Positions 17,652 through 26,693 of a stretch of 64,000 bases of DNA are shown here, piece by piece. Source of the DNA: Chlamydia suis (GTDB taxonomy: Bacteria; Chlamydiota; Chlamydiia; Chlamydiales; Chlamydiaceae); NCBI RefSeq assembly GCF_900169085.1, contig NZ_LT821323.1, forward strand, positions 992,001 to 1,056,000, written 5' to 3'. Each line of letters begins with the position of its first letter. Position 1 is the stretch's first letter. A model generated the notes under the pieces. The model saw only the letters and a list, made by a program, of their open reading frames with translations, was not told the origin of the DNA and did no database searches. The position numbers were made by a program, and so were the translations under genes.

Positions 17652-18692
17652 ATGCAAGCAGATATTTTAGATGGAAAACAGAAGCGGGTTAATCTAAATA
17701 GCAAGCGCCTAGTGAACTGCAATCAAGTCGATGTAAACCAACTTGTTCCAATTAAGTACAAATGGGCGTGGGAACACTATTTGAATGGCTGTGCAAATAA
17801 CTGGCTTCCTACAGAAGTTCCTATGGGGAAAGATATCGAGTTGTGGAAATCGAATCTTCTCTCTGAAGATGAGCGGCAAGTTATTCTTTTGAATTTAGGT
17901 TTTTTTAGTACTGCAGAGAGCTTGGTCGGGAATAATATTGTTCTAGCGATCTTTAAACATGTGACTAATCCTGAAGCAAGACAATACCTTTTGAGACAAG
18001 CGTTTGAAGAGGCTGTTCACACGCATACATTTTTGTATATTTGTGAGTCTCTTGGATTAGATGAAAAAGAGATTTTTAATGCCTATAATGAGAGAGCTTC
18101 CATTAAGGCTAAAGATGATTTCCAAATGGAGATCACTGGAAAAGTTTTAGATCCAAATTTTCGTACAGACTCTATTGAAGGATTGCAGGAGTTTATTAAA
18201 AACTTAGTAGGGTATTACATCATTATGGAAGGGATTTTCTTCTATAGTGGCTTTGTGATGATCCTTTCTTTCCATAGACAAAATAAAATGATCGGGATAG
18301 GGGAGCAGTACCAATATATTCTAAGAGATGAGACGATCCATTTGAATTTTGGTATTGATCTGATCAATGGGATCAAGGAAGAGAATCCTGAGATTTGGAC
18401 GAAGGAACTGCAACAGGAAATTGTGGAATTAATTCAACGTGCTGTGGATTTAGAAATCGATTATGCACGAGATTGTCTCCCTCGAGGCATCTTAGGTTTG
18501 AGAGCTTCGATGTTTATTGATTATGTGCGACATATTGCAGACCGTCGTTTGGAAAGAATTGGCTTAAAACCCATCTATCATACGAAAAATCCGTTCCCGT
18601 GGATGAGTGAAACTATTGATTTGAATAAAGAGAAGAACTTTTTTGAAACCCGAGTCACCGAGTATCAGCATGCAGCAAGTTTAACTTGGTAA
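17652..18692 (+). CDS. nrdB: Ribonucleoside-diphosphate reductase small subunit, class Ic (Mn/Fe)
   Basis: R2 subunit that generates the radical for NrdA. In this 346-aa protein the metal ligands fall at E89, E120, H123, E193, E227 and H230. The usual radical Tyr is Phe127 (sequence EEAVHTHTF). This matches the C. trachomatis R2c protein residue for residue. Class Ic enzymes use a Mn(IV)/Fe(III) cofactor in place of a tyrosyl radical, which makes them less sensitive to radical scavengers and nitric oxide. It is the second gene of the nrdAB operon and ends at a strong terminator. Confidence 0.98.
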   Translation: MQADILDGKQKRVNLNSKRLVNCNQVDVNQLVPIKYKWAWEHYLNGCANNWLPTEVPMGKDIELWKSNLLSEDERQVILLNLGFFSTAESLVGNNIVLAIFKHVTNPEARQYLLRQAFEEAVHTHTFLYICESLGLDEKEIFNAYNERASIKAKDDFQMEITGKVLDPNFRTDSIEGLQEFIKNLVGYYIIMEGIFFYSGFVMILSFHRQNKMIGIGEQYQYILRDETIHLNFGIDLINGIKEENPEIWTKELQQEIVELIQRAVDLEIDYARDCLPRGILGLRASMFIDYVRHIADRRLERIGLKPIYHTKNPFPWMSETIDLNKEKNFFETRVTEYQHAASLTW

Positions 18693-18709
18693 GCAGATGC
18701 AGGAGACAG

Positions 18710-18742
18710 GCCCCAGCCATATACTGGCTGGGGCTTTTTTTT
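18710..18742 (+). terminator. Rho-independent terminator of nrdAB
   Basis: GCCCCAGCCA and TGGCTGGGGC form a perfect 10-bp GC-rich stem with a TATAC loop, followed by eight T. The next 200 bp up to trmB are AT-rich and hold no gene that I can see. Confidence 0.95.
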
Positions 18743-18944
18743 GGTTAATCATCCTCTAAAAATTTTTAAATCTTTATTTGTGTGCAGAGGTTCATTTATT
18801 TACCCGTGAATTTTTTGTATTTTTCTCATAATATTTTGTCTCCCTTTTATTAAAATTGGAAAAAGCGAGCGCCCTCTCAAGACAGTAAAGTTGCAAGGGT
18901 TAGGGTGAGAATCAGGTGCCGCCTTCCACAGACAAAGTATTTCC

Positions 18945-19619
18945 GTGAAACCGCAAGATTTGAAACTTCCCTATTTTTGGGAGAATCGCTGCCCAAAAAT
19001 AGAAAATCGTGTGTTCTATGTTCCTAATTACTATTCTCAATACGAAAACTTTAAGGTGCCTTCTTGGCAGGAGCTTTTTGCTAATGATGGCCCTGTTTGT
19101 TGTGAGCTGTGCTCTGGGAACGGAGATTGGGTAGTAGACCAGGCTCTAAAGAATTCCTCTATCAATTGGATTGCAGTAGAAAAGCGTTTTGATCGAGTGC
19201 GTAAGATTTGGTCAAAAATGTGTAATCATAAAGTAGAAAATCTGCTTATTGTTTGTGGGGAAGCACAAACCTTTTTCGCTCATTATGTAGCAGCAGCTTC
19301 TTTCCAAAAAATTATCGTGAATTTTCCAGACCCTTGGCCGAAGTTTCGGCATCGCAAACATCGTTTATTTCAAGATGCTTTTGTTCAAGATATGGTGCGT
19401 GCTCTTGTGGCTGGAGGGCAGTTAACTCTAGCTACCGACGATCACAACTATTTGGTAAACGCAATTCAAACGATGCTTAATTATCTTTCTCCAGAGTTAG
19501 AAGCTCCCCACTATATCAACGTGAAAGACAACTACGGTGGATCTTGGTTTGAGAACTTATGGAGATCTAAGGGACAAGAAATTTTCTGCACGACATTCGT
19601 CAAAAGAGTTGGGATATAG
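18945..19619 (+). CDS. trmB: tRNA (guanine-N7)-methyltransferase
   Basis: TrmB methylates G46 in the variable loop of many tRNAs using S-adenosylmethionine. The 224-aa protein shows the SAM site [11 protein letters not shown] (~residues 52-62) and the TrmB signature [16 protein letters not shown] (~residues 125-140), then [13 protein letters not shown]. The start is GTG at 18945 without an obvious ribosome binding site. The last codons (GTT GGG ATA TAG) are also the antisense acceptor arm of a tRNA-Val gene, so the protein end and the tRNA are locked together. Confidence 0.95.
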   Translation: MKPQDLKLPYFWENRCPKIENRVFYVPNYYSQYENFKVPSWQELFANDGPVCCELCSGNGDWVVDQALKNSSINWIAVEKRFDRVRKIWSKMCNHKVENLLIVCGEAQTFFAHYVAAASFQKIIVNFPDPWPKFRHRKHRLFQDAFVQDMVRALVAGGQLTLATDDHNYLVNAIQTMLNYLSPELEAPHYINVKDNYGGSWFENLWRSKGQEIFCTTFVKRVGI

Positions 19620-19683
19620 CTGACTTGAACAGCTGACCTTCACGATGTCAACGTGACGCTCTAACCAACTGAGCTAATACCCC
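19610..19683 (-). tRNA. tRNA-Val (anticodon GAC)
   Basis: On the minus strand GGGGTAT pairs with ATATCCC (acceptor, one G-T). The D arm is AGCTCAGTTGGTTAGAGCG, the anticodon stem-loop is TCACG-TTGACAT-CGTGA with anticodon GAC, and the T arm is AGCTG-TTCAAGT-CAGCT. The discriminator is A at 19610; CCA is not encoded. The 3' end overlaps the last ten bases of trmB on the other strand. Confidence 0.95.
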
Positions 19684-19698
19684 GTACAACTCGCATCC

Positions 19699-19727
19699 TT
19701 TATAAAGGAAAGGAGATCTTTTTTCAA
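19699..19727 (-). promoter_or_regulatory. Promoter of tRNA-Val
   Basis: On the minus strand TTGAAA (19722-19727) and TATAAA (19699-19704) are separated by exactly 17 bp, each matching consensus at five of six positions. The -10 element ends 16 bp before the mature tRNA. The -35 element overlaps the ribosome binding site of the divergent methyltransferase gene. Confidence 0.65.
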
Positions 19728-19737
19728 GAGGCTTATC

Positions 19738-20313
19738 ATGTTAAAAGGGATAGATATACTTTTCAGTAATATAATCCGGCTTTCACACGCTGTTTTTCAG
19801 CAGGTTGTCGAGCCTGGGGATGTGGTTGTGGACGCTACCGGTGGGAACGGAAAAGATTCTCTCTTCCTAGCCCGGTTATTGCAGGGGAGGGGGCGCCTAG
19901 TAGTCTATGATATCCAGCAAGAAGCTTTGGATCGAGCGAGAAATCTCTTTGAAAAGGAGTTGTCGCCCCAAGAGCGAATGATTATTACAATGAAGCATTG
20001 TTCGCATGAGTATCTTCAAGAAGAAGGCGCCAAGCTATTTCATTATAATTTAGGGTATTTACCTTGTGGAGATAAGCAAATCACTACCTGTAAAACCTCA
20101 ACCATTGCTAGTCTACAAAAAGCATTACAGCTCGTTGCTCGTTCTGGAGTAGTCAGCGTTGTTTGTTACCCCGGGCATGAGGAAGGTGCTAGGGAATTGC
20201 TTTGTGTAGAGCAGCTAGCTGTGAATCTGGATCCGAGCAACTGGGATGTATGTACACACTATTCCGTAAACAGGAAGAATGCCCCGAGGCTCTTTCTTTT
20301 TAGGCGGCGCTGA
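19738..20313 (+). CDS. SAM-dependent methyltransferase, YtqB/MnmM type
   Basis: Class I methyltransferase of 191 aa with motif I VVDATGGNGKDSLFLA (~residues 31-46) and acidic motif II VVYDIQQEAL. The family (once annotated 'rRNA methylase') includes B. subtilis YtqB/MnmM, which completes mnm5(s2)U34 in tRNA. The middle stretch FHYNLGYLPCGDKQITT and the late VVCYPGHEEG are characteristic of this family. AGAGG lies seven bases before ATG at 19738. The stop is only two bases from the convergent murB stop. The tRNA-modification role is by family only. Confidence 0.85.
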   Translation: MLKGIDILFSNIIRLSHAVFQQVVEPGDVVVDATGGNGKDSLFLARLLQGRGRLVVYDIQQEALDRARNLFEKELSPQERMIITMKHCSHEYLQEEGAKLFHYNLGYLPCGDKQITTCKTSTIASLQKALQLVARSGVVSVVCYPGHEEGARELLCVEQLAVNLDPSNWDVCTHYSVNRKNAPRLFLFRRR

Positions 20314-20315
20314 GC

Positions 20316-21194
20316 TTAGAAACGGAAGGGGATGACGCGTACTTCTTTTTGCAAAGAGATGCCTTTTTGTTTCAGAGTTTTTTGAACGATCTCAATAAGT
20401 TCCAAAATATCAGCGGCACAGGCGTTTCCCGTATTAATCATAAAATTTCCATGTTTTTGGGATATCTGTCCGCCCCCTATGGTTAAGCCTTTTAACCCAG
20501 CTTGGTCGATCAGCGCTCCCGCAGACACGCCTTCTTCGGGATTGCGGAAAATGCAACCGGCGGAAGGGTATTCGTAGGGTTGTTTGAGGAGGCGTTCTTT
20601 GATTAAAGCTTTTGCTCGTTTAGCTGCCTGCGGATCGCGAGTCAGCTGGAACGTTGCAGAGACTATGAAAGCAGCGGTTCCTTGAAAAGGGGAGGTTCGG
20701 TAGGAAAATAGAAGTTCTTTTCTGGATAAGGAGCGTAAATTCCCCATATAATCGATGATTTCCACGCTGACAAGAGAAGAGGCTGTGTTAGCGCATGCGG
20801 TTCCAGCATTCATAAACACGGCTCCTCCAACAGTTCCTGGAATTCCTACGGCAAATTCGAGCCCTGAAAATCCTTTAGAGGAGAGTTGTTTCCCTAAAAG
20901 AGAAAAAGAAACTCCGGAAAGCACTTGAATCTGTGTAGGGGAGATAAATTTTTGTCCCTGGATATTGTTGTAGATAACCAGCCCATCGAATCCCTGGTCA
21001 TGAAAAAGACAATTGGATCCCTTTCCTATGATGATGTAAGGCAGCGGTTGGGTGTGTAGAAAGGAGAAAACGGCTAGGGCTTCTTCGACAGAAGTTAACT
21101 CCTTAAAGTATCGTGCCGGCCCTCCAATACGAAAAGTAGAAAAGCGGCTGAGCGGAACAGATTTTCGAATCGGAAAGGGAAAGGTCGTGGTCAT
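20316..21194 (-). CDS. murB: UDP-N-acetylenolpyruvoylglucosamine reductase
   Basis: MurB is an FAD enzyme that forms UDP-MurNAc, a cytosolic step of peptidoglycan precursor synthesis. The 292-aa protein shows FAD-binding FRIGGPAR, IIGKGSNCLF and GLEFAVGIPGTVGGAVFMNAG, then SYRTSPFQG. The segment PSAGCIFRNP (Cys214) has Cys where the proton-donating Ser sits in well-studied MurBs. The C-terminus carries KHGNFMINTGNA. It is a short type IIb-like enzyme lacking the extra E. coli segment. nusB lies upstream on the same strand with 130 bp between. Confidence 0.95.
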   Translation of the reverse strand: MTTTFPFPIRKSVPLSRFSTFRIGGPARYFKELTSVEEALAVFSFLHTQPLPYIIIGKGSNCLFHDQGFDGLVIYNNIQGQKFISPTQIQVLSGVSFSLLGKQLSSKGFSGLEFAVGIPGTVGGAVFMNAGTACANTASSLVSVEIIDYMGNLRSLSRKELLFSYRTSPFQGTAAFIVSATFQLTRDPQAAKRAKALIKERLLKQPYEYPSAGCIFRNPEEGVSAGALIDQAGLKGLTIGGGQISQKHGNFMINTGNACAADILELIEIVQKTLKQKGISLQKEVRVIPFRF

Positions 21195-21324
21195 AAAGGC
21201 TCTGTAAGTCGGCTGTTAGGAGGAAGGCGATGTCGCCCAAGATAGTCGGCTGGAAACGCCACTCTTTGCCCGTTATCTTAATGTGATAGGGGGTAATACT
21301 AAAGATAAAAATAGGTTGATGGAT

Positions 21325-21831
21325 TTAACCGCACATAGATGTGGGCTCGAAGGGAGTCTCTACATCTGGAGAATGTTGATCAAAGATGGAACCTAAAACG
21401 GAAAGAATCAGAGAACTTCCTTCTGAATAACTAAATTTTTTAATAAGGCGAGTCGTTTCCGCTATCAGAACAGCTACTGGGACAGGAGAACCTGTTTGGG
21501 GTTGCTGATACTCAAAAAGCATCATGCGAAGAATATTGCGTTCGATAATTGTCAGGTGAGAAAGGGTGGTTGTGCGAATTGTTGCGTTAAGCAAAGTATC
21601 CAGCTCCGACAGATTGGCTCGCACTGCTCTGCAAAATACCAAAGCATAGAGGACGTTTTTCTTGGAAACAGAGGCTTCGTTCATCAGTAGGCTAACCAGA
21701 GACTCCTCCCCCTCAGGATCAATTTCTAGAGCATACAATGCCTGCAAAACAATCTCGCGTAATTTTTGCTTTGGGAAAGGCCGGCTTGTGCAAATAGAAG
21801 CACAAACTCTGTCAGAAGCCATTACTGACAT
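21325..21831 (-). CDS. nusB: Transcription antitermination factor NusB
   Basis: Small all-helical RNA-binding protein that works with NusE (S10) at boxA in rRNA antitermination. I use ATG at 21831 (168 aa) because AGGTG sits nine bases upstream and the length fits recalled chlamydial NusB; an upstream start would add a hydrophobic stretch of doubtful reality. Core motifs: KLREIVLQALYALEID near the N-terminus and IERNILRMMLFE followed by AVLIAETTRLIKKFS, the family's most conserved helices. The tail of about 20 residues is a chlamydial extension. Confidence 0.92.
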   Translation of the reverse strand: MSVMASDRVCASICTSRPFPKQKLREIVLQALYALEIDPEGEESLVSLLMNEASVSKKNVLYALVFCRAVRANLSELDTLLNATIRTTTLSHLTIIERNILRMMLFEYQQPQTGSPVPVAVLIAETTRLIKKFSYSEGSSLILSVLGSIFDQHSPDVETPFEPTSMCG

Positions 21832-22258
21832 GATCACACCTAAAAAAAAGAGTACAATGCTTTGCACCCTACAATGCCGAAGGCTCAGCCTTTCCTCCTT
21901 TCTTAGGGTGCTAAAATGGAAGGAAGGTCTAAGTATATATTAAGCAATGATTTTTGTGAAAGAGCAGACCTTGTTATCTGGAGGAGGGGATAAACCAATA
22001 TAAAAATTTTATTATAGAAAGCTTGTTTAGGAAGCTATAAAGTTCTTCTAAAAGGAAAGGAAAGAAGTTTTCAGCGCAATACTTGATAATAATCCTCATC
22101 TGTAGGTACCATGTAGCAGTCTAGAGCGGAGACATCTAGGTAACGTCTCGGATGCGAAAGATTTTTTATCCCAAAAGGAGACCCCTCCTCTTGTATTGGA
22201 GAAGGGGTTGTGGCTTTTGGACTCTCCGCTAGCGATTACTAATTTTAGCAGGGTAGAT
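21832..22258. other. Intergenic region and probable structured leader of the infC operon
   Basis: This 427-bp gap lies between the divergent nusB and infC. No gene is evident. The ~180 bases before infC contain inverted repeats: GGAGAC with GTCTC around 22127-22150, and ACCCCTCC with GGAGAAGGGGT around 22180-22208. In many bacteria infC-rpmI-rplT is controlled by its leader (L20 or attenuation); that this one is regulated in the same way is only a guess. Confidence 0.4.
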
Positions 22259-22819
22259 GTGGCTTTAAACCTAAAGATAAATAGGCAGATACGAGCTCCC
22301 AAGGTGCGTGTAATAGGCTCTTCGGGTGAGCAGCTAGGCATATTGAGTATAAAAGAGGCCCTAGATTTAGCCAGGGAAGCTGATTTAGACCTTGTTGAAG
22401 TTGCTTCAAACTCAGAGCCTCCCGTATGTAAGATCATGGACTACGGGAAGTATCGTTATGACATAACCAAGAAAGAAAAAGATAGTAAGAAAGCTCAGCA
22501 TCAAGTGCGCATCAAAGAGGTTAAGTTAAAACCTAATATTGATGACAACGATTTTCTTACGAAAGTAAAGCAAGCTAGAGCCTTTATTGAAAAAGGAAAT
22601 AAGGTAAAAGTTTCTTGTATGTTTCGGGGGCGAGAGTTGGCTTATCCCGAACACGGGCATAAAGTTGTTCAAAGGATGTGTCAGGGCTTAGAAGATGTGG
22701 GGTTTGTCGAGTCCGAACCTAAACTCAATGGCCGTTCTTTGATCTGTGTTATTGCTCCGGGAACACTAAAAACTAAGAAAAAACAGGAAAAAGTCCATGC
22801 CCAAGATGAAAAGCAATAA
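22259..22819 (+). CDS. infC: Translation initiation factor IF-3
   Basis: IF-3 binds the 30S subunit, prevents early 50S joining and checks start codon and initiator tRNA. I choose GTG at 22259 (186 aa), preceded by AGGG, because [16 protein letters not shown] is the normal IF-3 beginning; the frame stays open upstream but without family similarity. Both domains are present: the N-terminal half to ~residue 75 ([22 protein letters not shown]), a lysine-rich linker ([12 protein letters not shown]), and the C-terminal half with [12 protein letters not shown] and VSCMFRGRE. The 3' end overlaps rpmI by 23 bases. Confidence 0.96.
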   Translation: MALNLKINRQIRAPKVRVIGSSGEQLGILSIKEALDLAREADLDLVEVASNSEPPVCKIMDYGKYRYDITKKEKDSKKAQHQVRIKEVKLKPNIDDNDFLTKVKQARAFIEKGNKVKVSCMFRGRELAYPEHGHKVVQRMCQGLEDVGFVESEPKLNGRSLICVIAPGTLKTKKKQEKVHAQDEKQ

Positions 22820-22991
22820 GTCCGTTGCGGCGCGTTTCAAGTTGACTGGTTCTGGTCAGTTAAAAAGAACTCGTCCAGGGAAAAGACACAAATTATCAAA
22901 AAGATCTTCGCAACAGAAACGCAACCTGTCTAAGCAGCCTTTAGTGGATCAAGGTCAGGTGGGCATGTATAAGCGAATGATGCTCGTTTAA
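22797..22991 (+). CDS. rpmI: 50S ribosomal protein L35
   Basis: Very basic 64-aa protein beginning [19 protein letters not shown], with the L35 core [20 protein letters not shown] at 22797 lies inside the end of infC, so translation is probably coupled. It is the middle gene of the conserved infC-rpmI-rplT order. Confidence 0.97.
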   Translation: MPKMKSNKSVAARFKLTGSGQLKRTRPGKRHKLSKRSSQQKRNLSKQPLVDQGQVGMYKRMMLV

Positions 22992-23009
22992 AGGTAGAGG
23001 GTTTTAGAT

Positions 23010-23381
23010 ATGGTAAGAGCAACTGGTTCAGTAGCTTCTAGAGCACGTCGTAAACGTGTTTTAAAACAAGCAAAAGGATTTTGGGGAGATAGAAAGGGGC
23101 ATTTCCGTCAGAGCCGGTCTTCCGTTATGCGAGCTATGGCTTTCAACTACATGCATCGGAAAGATCGTAAAGGCGATTTTCGTCGTCTTTGGATTGCTCG
23201 TTTGAATGTGGCTTCTCGAATTCATGGTCTGTCCTATAGCCGTTTAATTAACGGACTCAAGCAAGCCGGTATCAATTTGAATAGAAAGATGTTATCTGAG
23301 ATGGCTATTGGTGACCCTCAAGGGTTTGCTGTAATAGCTGCTCAAGCTAAACTCGCTTTGGAAGCCGCAGTTCAGGGATAG
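23010..23381 (+). CDS. rplT: 50S ribosomal protein L20
   Basis: Early-assembly 23S rRNA-binding protein of 123 aa. The N-terminal basic extension ARRKRVLKQAKGFWGDRKG and the globular part with MHRKDRKGDFRRLWIARLN and YSRLINGLKQAGINLNRK are hallmark L20 sequences. In other bacteria L20 represses its own operon through a pseudoknot in the leader. pheS follows after six bases. Confidence 0.98.
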   Translation: MVRATGSVASRARRKRVLKQAKGFWGDRKGHFRQSRSSVMRAMAFNYMHRKDRKGDFRRLWIARLNVASRIHGLSYSRLINGLKQAGINLNRKMLSEMAIGDPQGFAVIAAQAKLALEAAVQG

Positions 23382-23387
23382 AGTTTT

Positions 23388-24413
23388 ATGGTCATTCAAG
23401 GGGAACTAGAGGCTGTTAAGCTACAGTTTAGTCACGACTTAAGCCTCGTACATTCTTCTAAAGATCTTTTTGATTTGAAAGTAAAGTTCCTTGGAAAGAA
23501 AGGAATTCTTCGCGGTTTTGCAGATCATCTGAGACAGTGTCCTGTGGAGCAAAAAGCAGCTGTTGGCGCCTCTATCAATGCTTGTAAGGAGTTTATTGAG
23601 GAGGGGTTACTTGAAAAAAGTCGGGTGATTTTAGCTAAAGAAGAAGCTGAAGAGTTCCTTAAGGAGAAGGTGGATATTAGTTTGCCGGGAGAGGAGATCC
23701 CTCTCGGCGGTAGGCATATCATTAAGAAAGTGCTTGATGATGTGGTAGATATCTTTGTTCGTTTTGGGTTTTGTGTCCGAGAGGCTCCGAATATTGAAAG
23801 CGAAAAGAACAACTTCTCCCTTCTCAATTTCGAGGAAGATCATCCTGCTCGACAAATGCAGGATACGTTTTATTTGGACCCAGTCACTGTCTTGCGAACG
23901 CACACATCGAACGTGCAGTCTCGGGAGTTAGCGAGAAATAAACCTCCTTTAAAGGTTGTGGCACCAGGGGAATGTTTCCGTAACGAAGACATTTCTGCGC
24001 GTTCTCATGTGATCTTCCACCAAGTGGAAGCTTTTTGTGTGGATAGGGAGTGTTCTTTTTCAGACTTGACAGCGATGTTGTCGGAGTTTTACCATATTTT
24101 CTTTGAACGTAAGGTGGAATTGCGGTACAGACATAGCTATTTCCCTTTCGTAGAGCCAGGGATCGAGGTGGATATTTCTTGCGAATGCCATGGAGCCGGG
24201 TGTTCTTTATGTAAACATTCTGGATGGCTAGAAGTTGCAGGAGCCGGGATGATTCATCCGAATGTCCTACGCAAGGCAAATATTGATCCAGAGGAATACT
24301 CTGGATATGCTTTAGGGATGGGTATAGAGCGTCTTGCGATGCTTAAGTACGGCATTTCTGATATTCGGTTGTTTAGCGAAAACGATTTACGGTTTTTGCG
24401 ACAATTTTCTTAA
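23388..24413 (+). CDS. pheS: Phenylalanyl-tRNA synthetase alpha subunit
   Basis: Catalytic subunit of the heterotetrameric PheRS (class II). The 341-aa protein has an N-terminal coiled coil (~1-85), then class II motifs: [12 protein letters not shown] (motif 1 region), [20 protein letters not shown] with FHQVEAF (motif 2), and [18 protein letters not shown] (motif 3). pheT is not adjacent. ATG at 23388 lies six bases after rplT, so it belongs to the infC operon. The stop codon directly abuts tRNA-Ser. Confidence 0.97.
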   Translation: MVIQGELEAVKLQFSHDLSLVHSSKDLFDLKVKFLGKKGILRGFADHLRQCPVEQKAAVGASINACKEFIEEGLLEKSRVILAKEEAEEFLKEKVDISLPGEEIPLGGRHIIKKVLDDVVDIFVRFGFCVREAPNIESEKNNFSLLNFEEDHPARQMQDTFYLDPVTVLRTHTSNVQSRELARNKPPLKVVAPGECFRNEDISARSHVIFHQVEAFCVDRECSFSDLTAMLSEFYHIFFERKVELRYRHSYFPFVEPGIEVDISCECHGAGCSLCKHSGWLEVAGAGMIHPNVLRKANIDPEEYSGYALGMGIERLAMLKYGISDIRLFSENDLRFLRQFS

Positions 24414-24498
24414 GGAAGAATGGCAGAGCGGTTTAATGCACCTGTCTTGAAAACAGGAGACCTGAAAGGGTCCGGGGGTTCGAATCCCTCTTCTTCCG
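24414..24498 (+). tRNA. tRNA-Ser (anticodon TGA)
   Basis: GGAAGAA pairs with TTCTTCC (acceptor). The anticodon arm is CCTGT-CTTGAAA-ACAGG with anticodon TGA. A long variable arm (GACCTGAAAGGGTC) follows, as in class II tRNAs, then the T arm GGGGG-TTCGAAT-CCCTC. The discriminator is G. The first base follows the pheS stop codon with no gap, so the tRNA is probably cut out of the pheS transcript. Confidence 0.96.
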
Positions 24499-24512
24499 CT
24501 TTCTTTTAAGAG

Positions 24513-24560
24513 ACTTTTTGGAGTAAGGAGCATGACTTTTATTCCAAAAAGTTTTTTTTT
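24513..24560 (+). terminator. Terminator of the infC-pheS-tRNA-Ser operon
   Basis: ACTTTTTGGAGTAA pairs with TTATTCCAAAAAGT (14 bp, one G-T) around GGAGCATGACTT, followed by a run of T to 24560. Confidence 0.9.
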
Positions 24561-24716
24561 CTATTTGTTTTGCTGTAAATAAAATGCGTTTTTATTTTTT
24601 ATTGATCGTTTTGTTTTATCAATAAATTCTTTGAAAGATAATTTATTTATAAAATAAACTAGGGGGCAATCTTAGAATAATAAAAAGACTGTTTTTCACT
24701 AGCTCTCGGGGGAGGC

Positions 24717-26693
24717 ATGGAAAAAACTCGTAAGTTTGAAAAAGCTTTGAAAAATTTAGAGCTGCTAAAAAAATTTTCTTACGACTATTCCAGTGGAAGT
24801 GCAGAGACTTCTTCTTCTAACAAGGCTCTCTCAGAGATGAAGGATGCCCTGCATTATATAGATCACTATTTTAAGCAAGCGGGAACATTCCCTCAAAAAG
24901 ATATAGATAAAGCCATTAAAGAAACGGACTTTCTTATTGCAGGAGTGCAGGATGTCTTTTCTTTTTTGGAAGATCGTAAAGAAGAGGTCTATCGTTCTTT
25001 ATCCAAAGATTATCTTCATCTCAACCATACTTATGATGAAGCTCGCGAACATCTGAGTCATAAAGCCATCGAGCAACAAGAGAGCCCAGTTCTTTCTGCA
25101 GAGGCTGGGCAGGAACAAGAGGAGTTTTTAAATAATCTTGTCGAAGTGAAAAAGGATCGTTCTTACGAGCTTTTTTACATGGCGAATGAAAATAACAAAC
25201 GCTTTTATTCAGATGCTTTAGCGCAAATCATTTACAAGCAAGGGAAGATTCATGAGTCTATGCATGAAAATGATCCCTTAACTAAAACAATCGTATGGAA
25301 TAGTGATGAGGTAACAAAATTAGCTTCTTCTTTGGTGTATACAAACGATATGCCTATTCGTTTGTTTTATCAGAAAGCTCTCACGAATATGGGGGCAGAG
25401 CTCACGGTTCATGTGCATAATGCCCTGATGGCATTGTTTTTGGCTCGTTATGAGGCTACGGCGGTCAGCCACCAGCCTAAAAAAGAAAATATTAGCTACT
25501 TTAACGATTTTCTATATTTTTTAAGAAAAGCTACAGCTTTTCTTAAGGAAAAGGATCTTCTTGATTTACAAGACAAACAAGCGCAGTCTCTTGTCTCTTT
25601 GTTGAGCGCTAAGTTGTACGATCATAGAGTGAGTTTTGAAGAAGCAATTAATTACATTGTCTTAAATATTTCATCGAAGCTTCTTCAAGAAGACGGGAAA
25701 AAGCCTTTATCCGCAGGACAATATGTCTCTGAAATTTATGACGAGCTGCATAGATTATTCTCCAAGTACCCTAGTGGTCCGCTATTCAAGGCCATAGATA
25801 GAATGCTTGATCCCTACCTTAAGGAGTTTGATCCGATTCTTTTGGGCATTCTTCCTTGCCTTGAAGGGACAATGAGGCAAGGAGATAAGGAAATAAAAAT
25901 GATTCGTACGCCAAGCCCTGTATCTCAAAGCTCTATTTTGTACGCGAACTGTAATGGAGAGTTTTTACATTTTTTGGATGCTAAAACGCGCCAAGGGGAT
26001 AAGATTTTAGTTGTAAACATCCAAAATCGCTTGTCTCGTAAAGATCGTGCAAGAAGTCGTATTATCGAAGAGGCTCTACAAAATTATCCTTCTGTGTATA
26101 CATGCGCATTCCCAGAGCCTGAAGATCTGTTATATGGATTAGAAAAAGTTCATGGGGAGTTAGAAACTTTTGCAGATTTCTTTTCTTTAGTACAACAAGA
26201 GTTTCTTAAGCCGAAGTCACAGGGGTTTTGTGTTCTTCCAGAAGAAACCAAACAGAGTATGACTCTTTTTTTAGAAAGCATTGTTCCATCTTTGAAAGAT
26301 ATATTTTTTTCAAAAAAGAAAATTCTATTCAAAAATGACAAAATTTTGCTTTTGCATCTTATCTATTACTTTATCGTTTTTAATTTGATTGAACAGCTGG
26401 ACTCGAACACGTTGATGGTGATGTCTAAGGACGGTTTAGATTATGCCTCTGTTTTTGTTGCTGGTTTTGCATTTTTTGAAGACCGGGGAAGTTGGGACGA
26501 GAATAGCCTGAAACTGATGGTAGCAAAAATATTAGCTCCAACATTAGTAGCCAGAGATAGACTCGTATTTGCTCCACATATAGAACTCTTCAGTAAGTTT
26601 TTGAACTGTTTAAGAAAGAATCGGCATAATTTGAAAGCTCTCCGAGCATTCTTTTCTTATGACTTAGAACAGTGGAAATTTTCTGGTATTTAA
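24717..26693 (+). CDS. Conserved chlamydial protein of unknown function (CT837 type)
   Basis: I do not recognise a domain. The 658-aa protein has no signal peptide and is rich in Lys, Glu and Leu, with helical and coiled-coil-like N-terminal stretches (FEKALKNLELLKKFSYDY, residues ~6-23) and a Ser-rich patch SSGSAETSSSN just after. Residues ~530-600 hold a more hydrophobic stretch (LLHLIYYFIVFNLIEQL) with no clear membrane helix. GGGGGAGG lies just before ATG at 24717. The gene stands alone after a terminator; its last four bases overlap the convergent permease gene. By position it matches CT837 of C. trachomatis (recalled). Confidence 0.8.
   Translation: MEKTRKFEKALKNLELLKKFSYDYSSGSAETSSSNKALSEMKDALHYIDHYFKQAGTFPQKDIDKAIKETDFLIAGVQDVFSFLEDRKEEVYRSLSKDYLHLNHTYDEAREHLSHKAIEQQESPVLSAEAGQEQEEFLNNLVEVKKDRSYELFYMANENNKRFYSDALAQIIYKQGKIHESMHENDPLTKTIVWNSDEVTKLASSLVYTNDMPIRLFYQKALTNMGAELTVHVHNALMALFLARYEATAVSHQPKKENISYFNDFLYFLRKATAFLKEKDLLDLQDKQAQSLVSLLSAKLYDHRVSFEEAINYIVLNISSKLLQEDGKKPLSAGQYVSEIYDELHRLFSKYPSGPLFKAIDRMLDPYLKEFDPILLGILPCLEGTMRQGDKEIKMIRTPSPVSQSSILYANCNGEFLHFLDAKTRQGDKILVVNIQNRLSRKDRARSRIIEEALQNYPSVYTCAFPEPEDLLYGLEKVHGELETFADFFSLVQQEFLKPKSQGFCVLPEETKQSMTLFLESIVPSLKDIFFSKKKILFKNDKILLLHLIYYFIVFNLIEQLDSNTLMVMSKDGLDYASVFVAGFAFFEDRGSWDENSLKLMVAKILAPTLVARDRLVFAPHIELFSKFLNCLRKNRHNLKALRAFFSYDLEQWKFSGI

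Noticed and set aside
22196-22258. 21-codon extension of infC
   Set aside because: IF-3 similarity starts exactly at the GTG at 22259, which has its own AGGG; the extension overlaps the leader hairpin.
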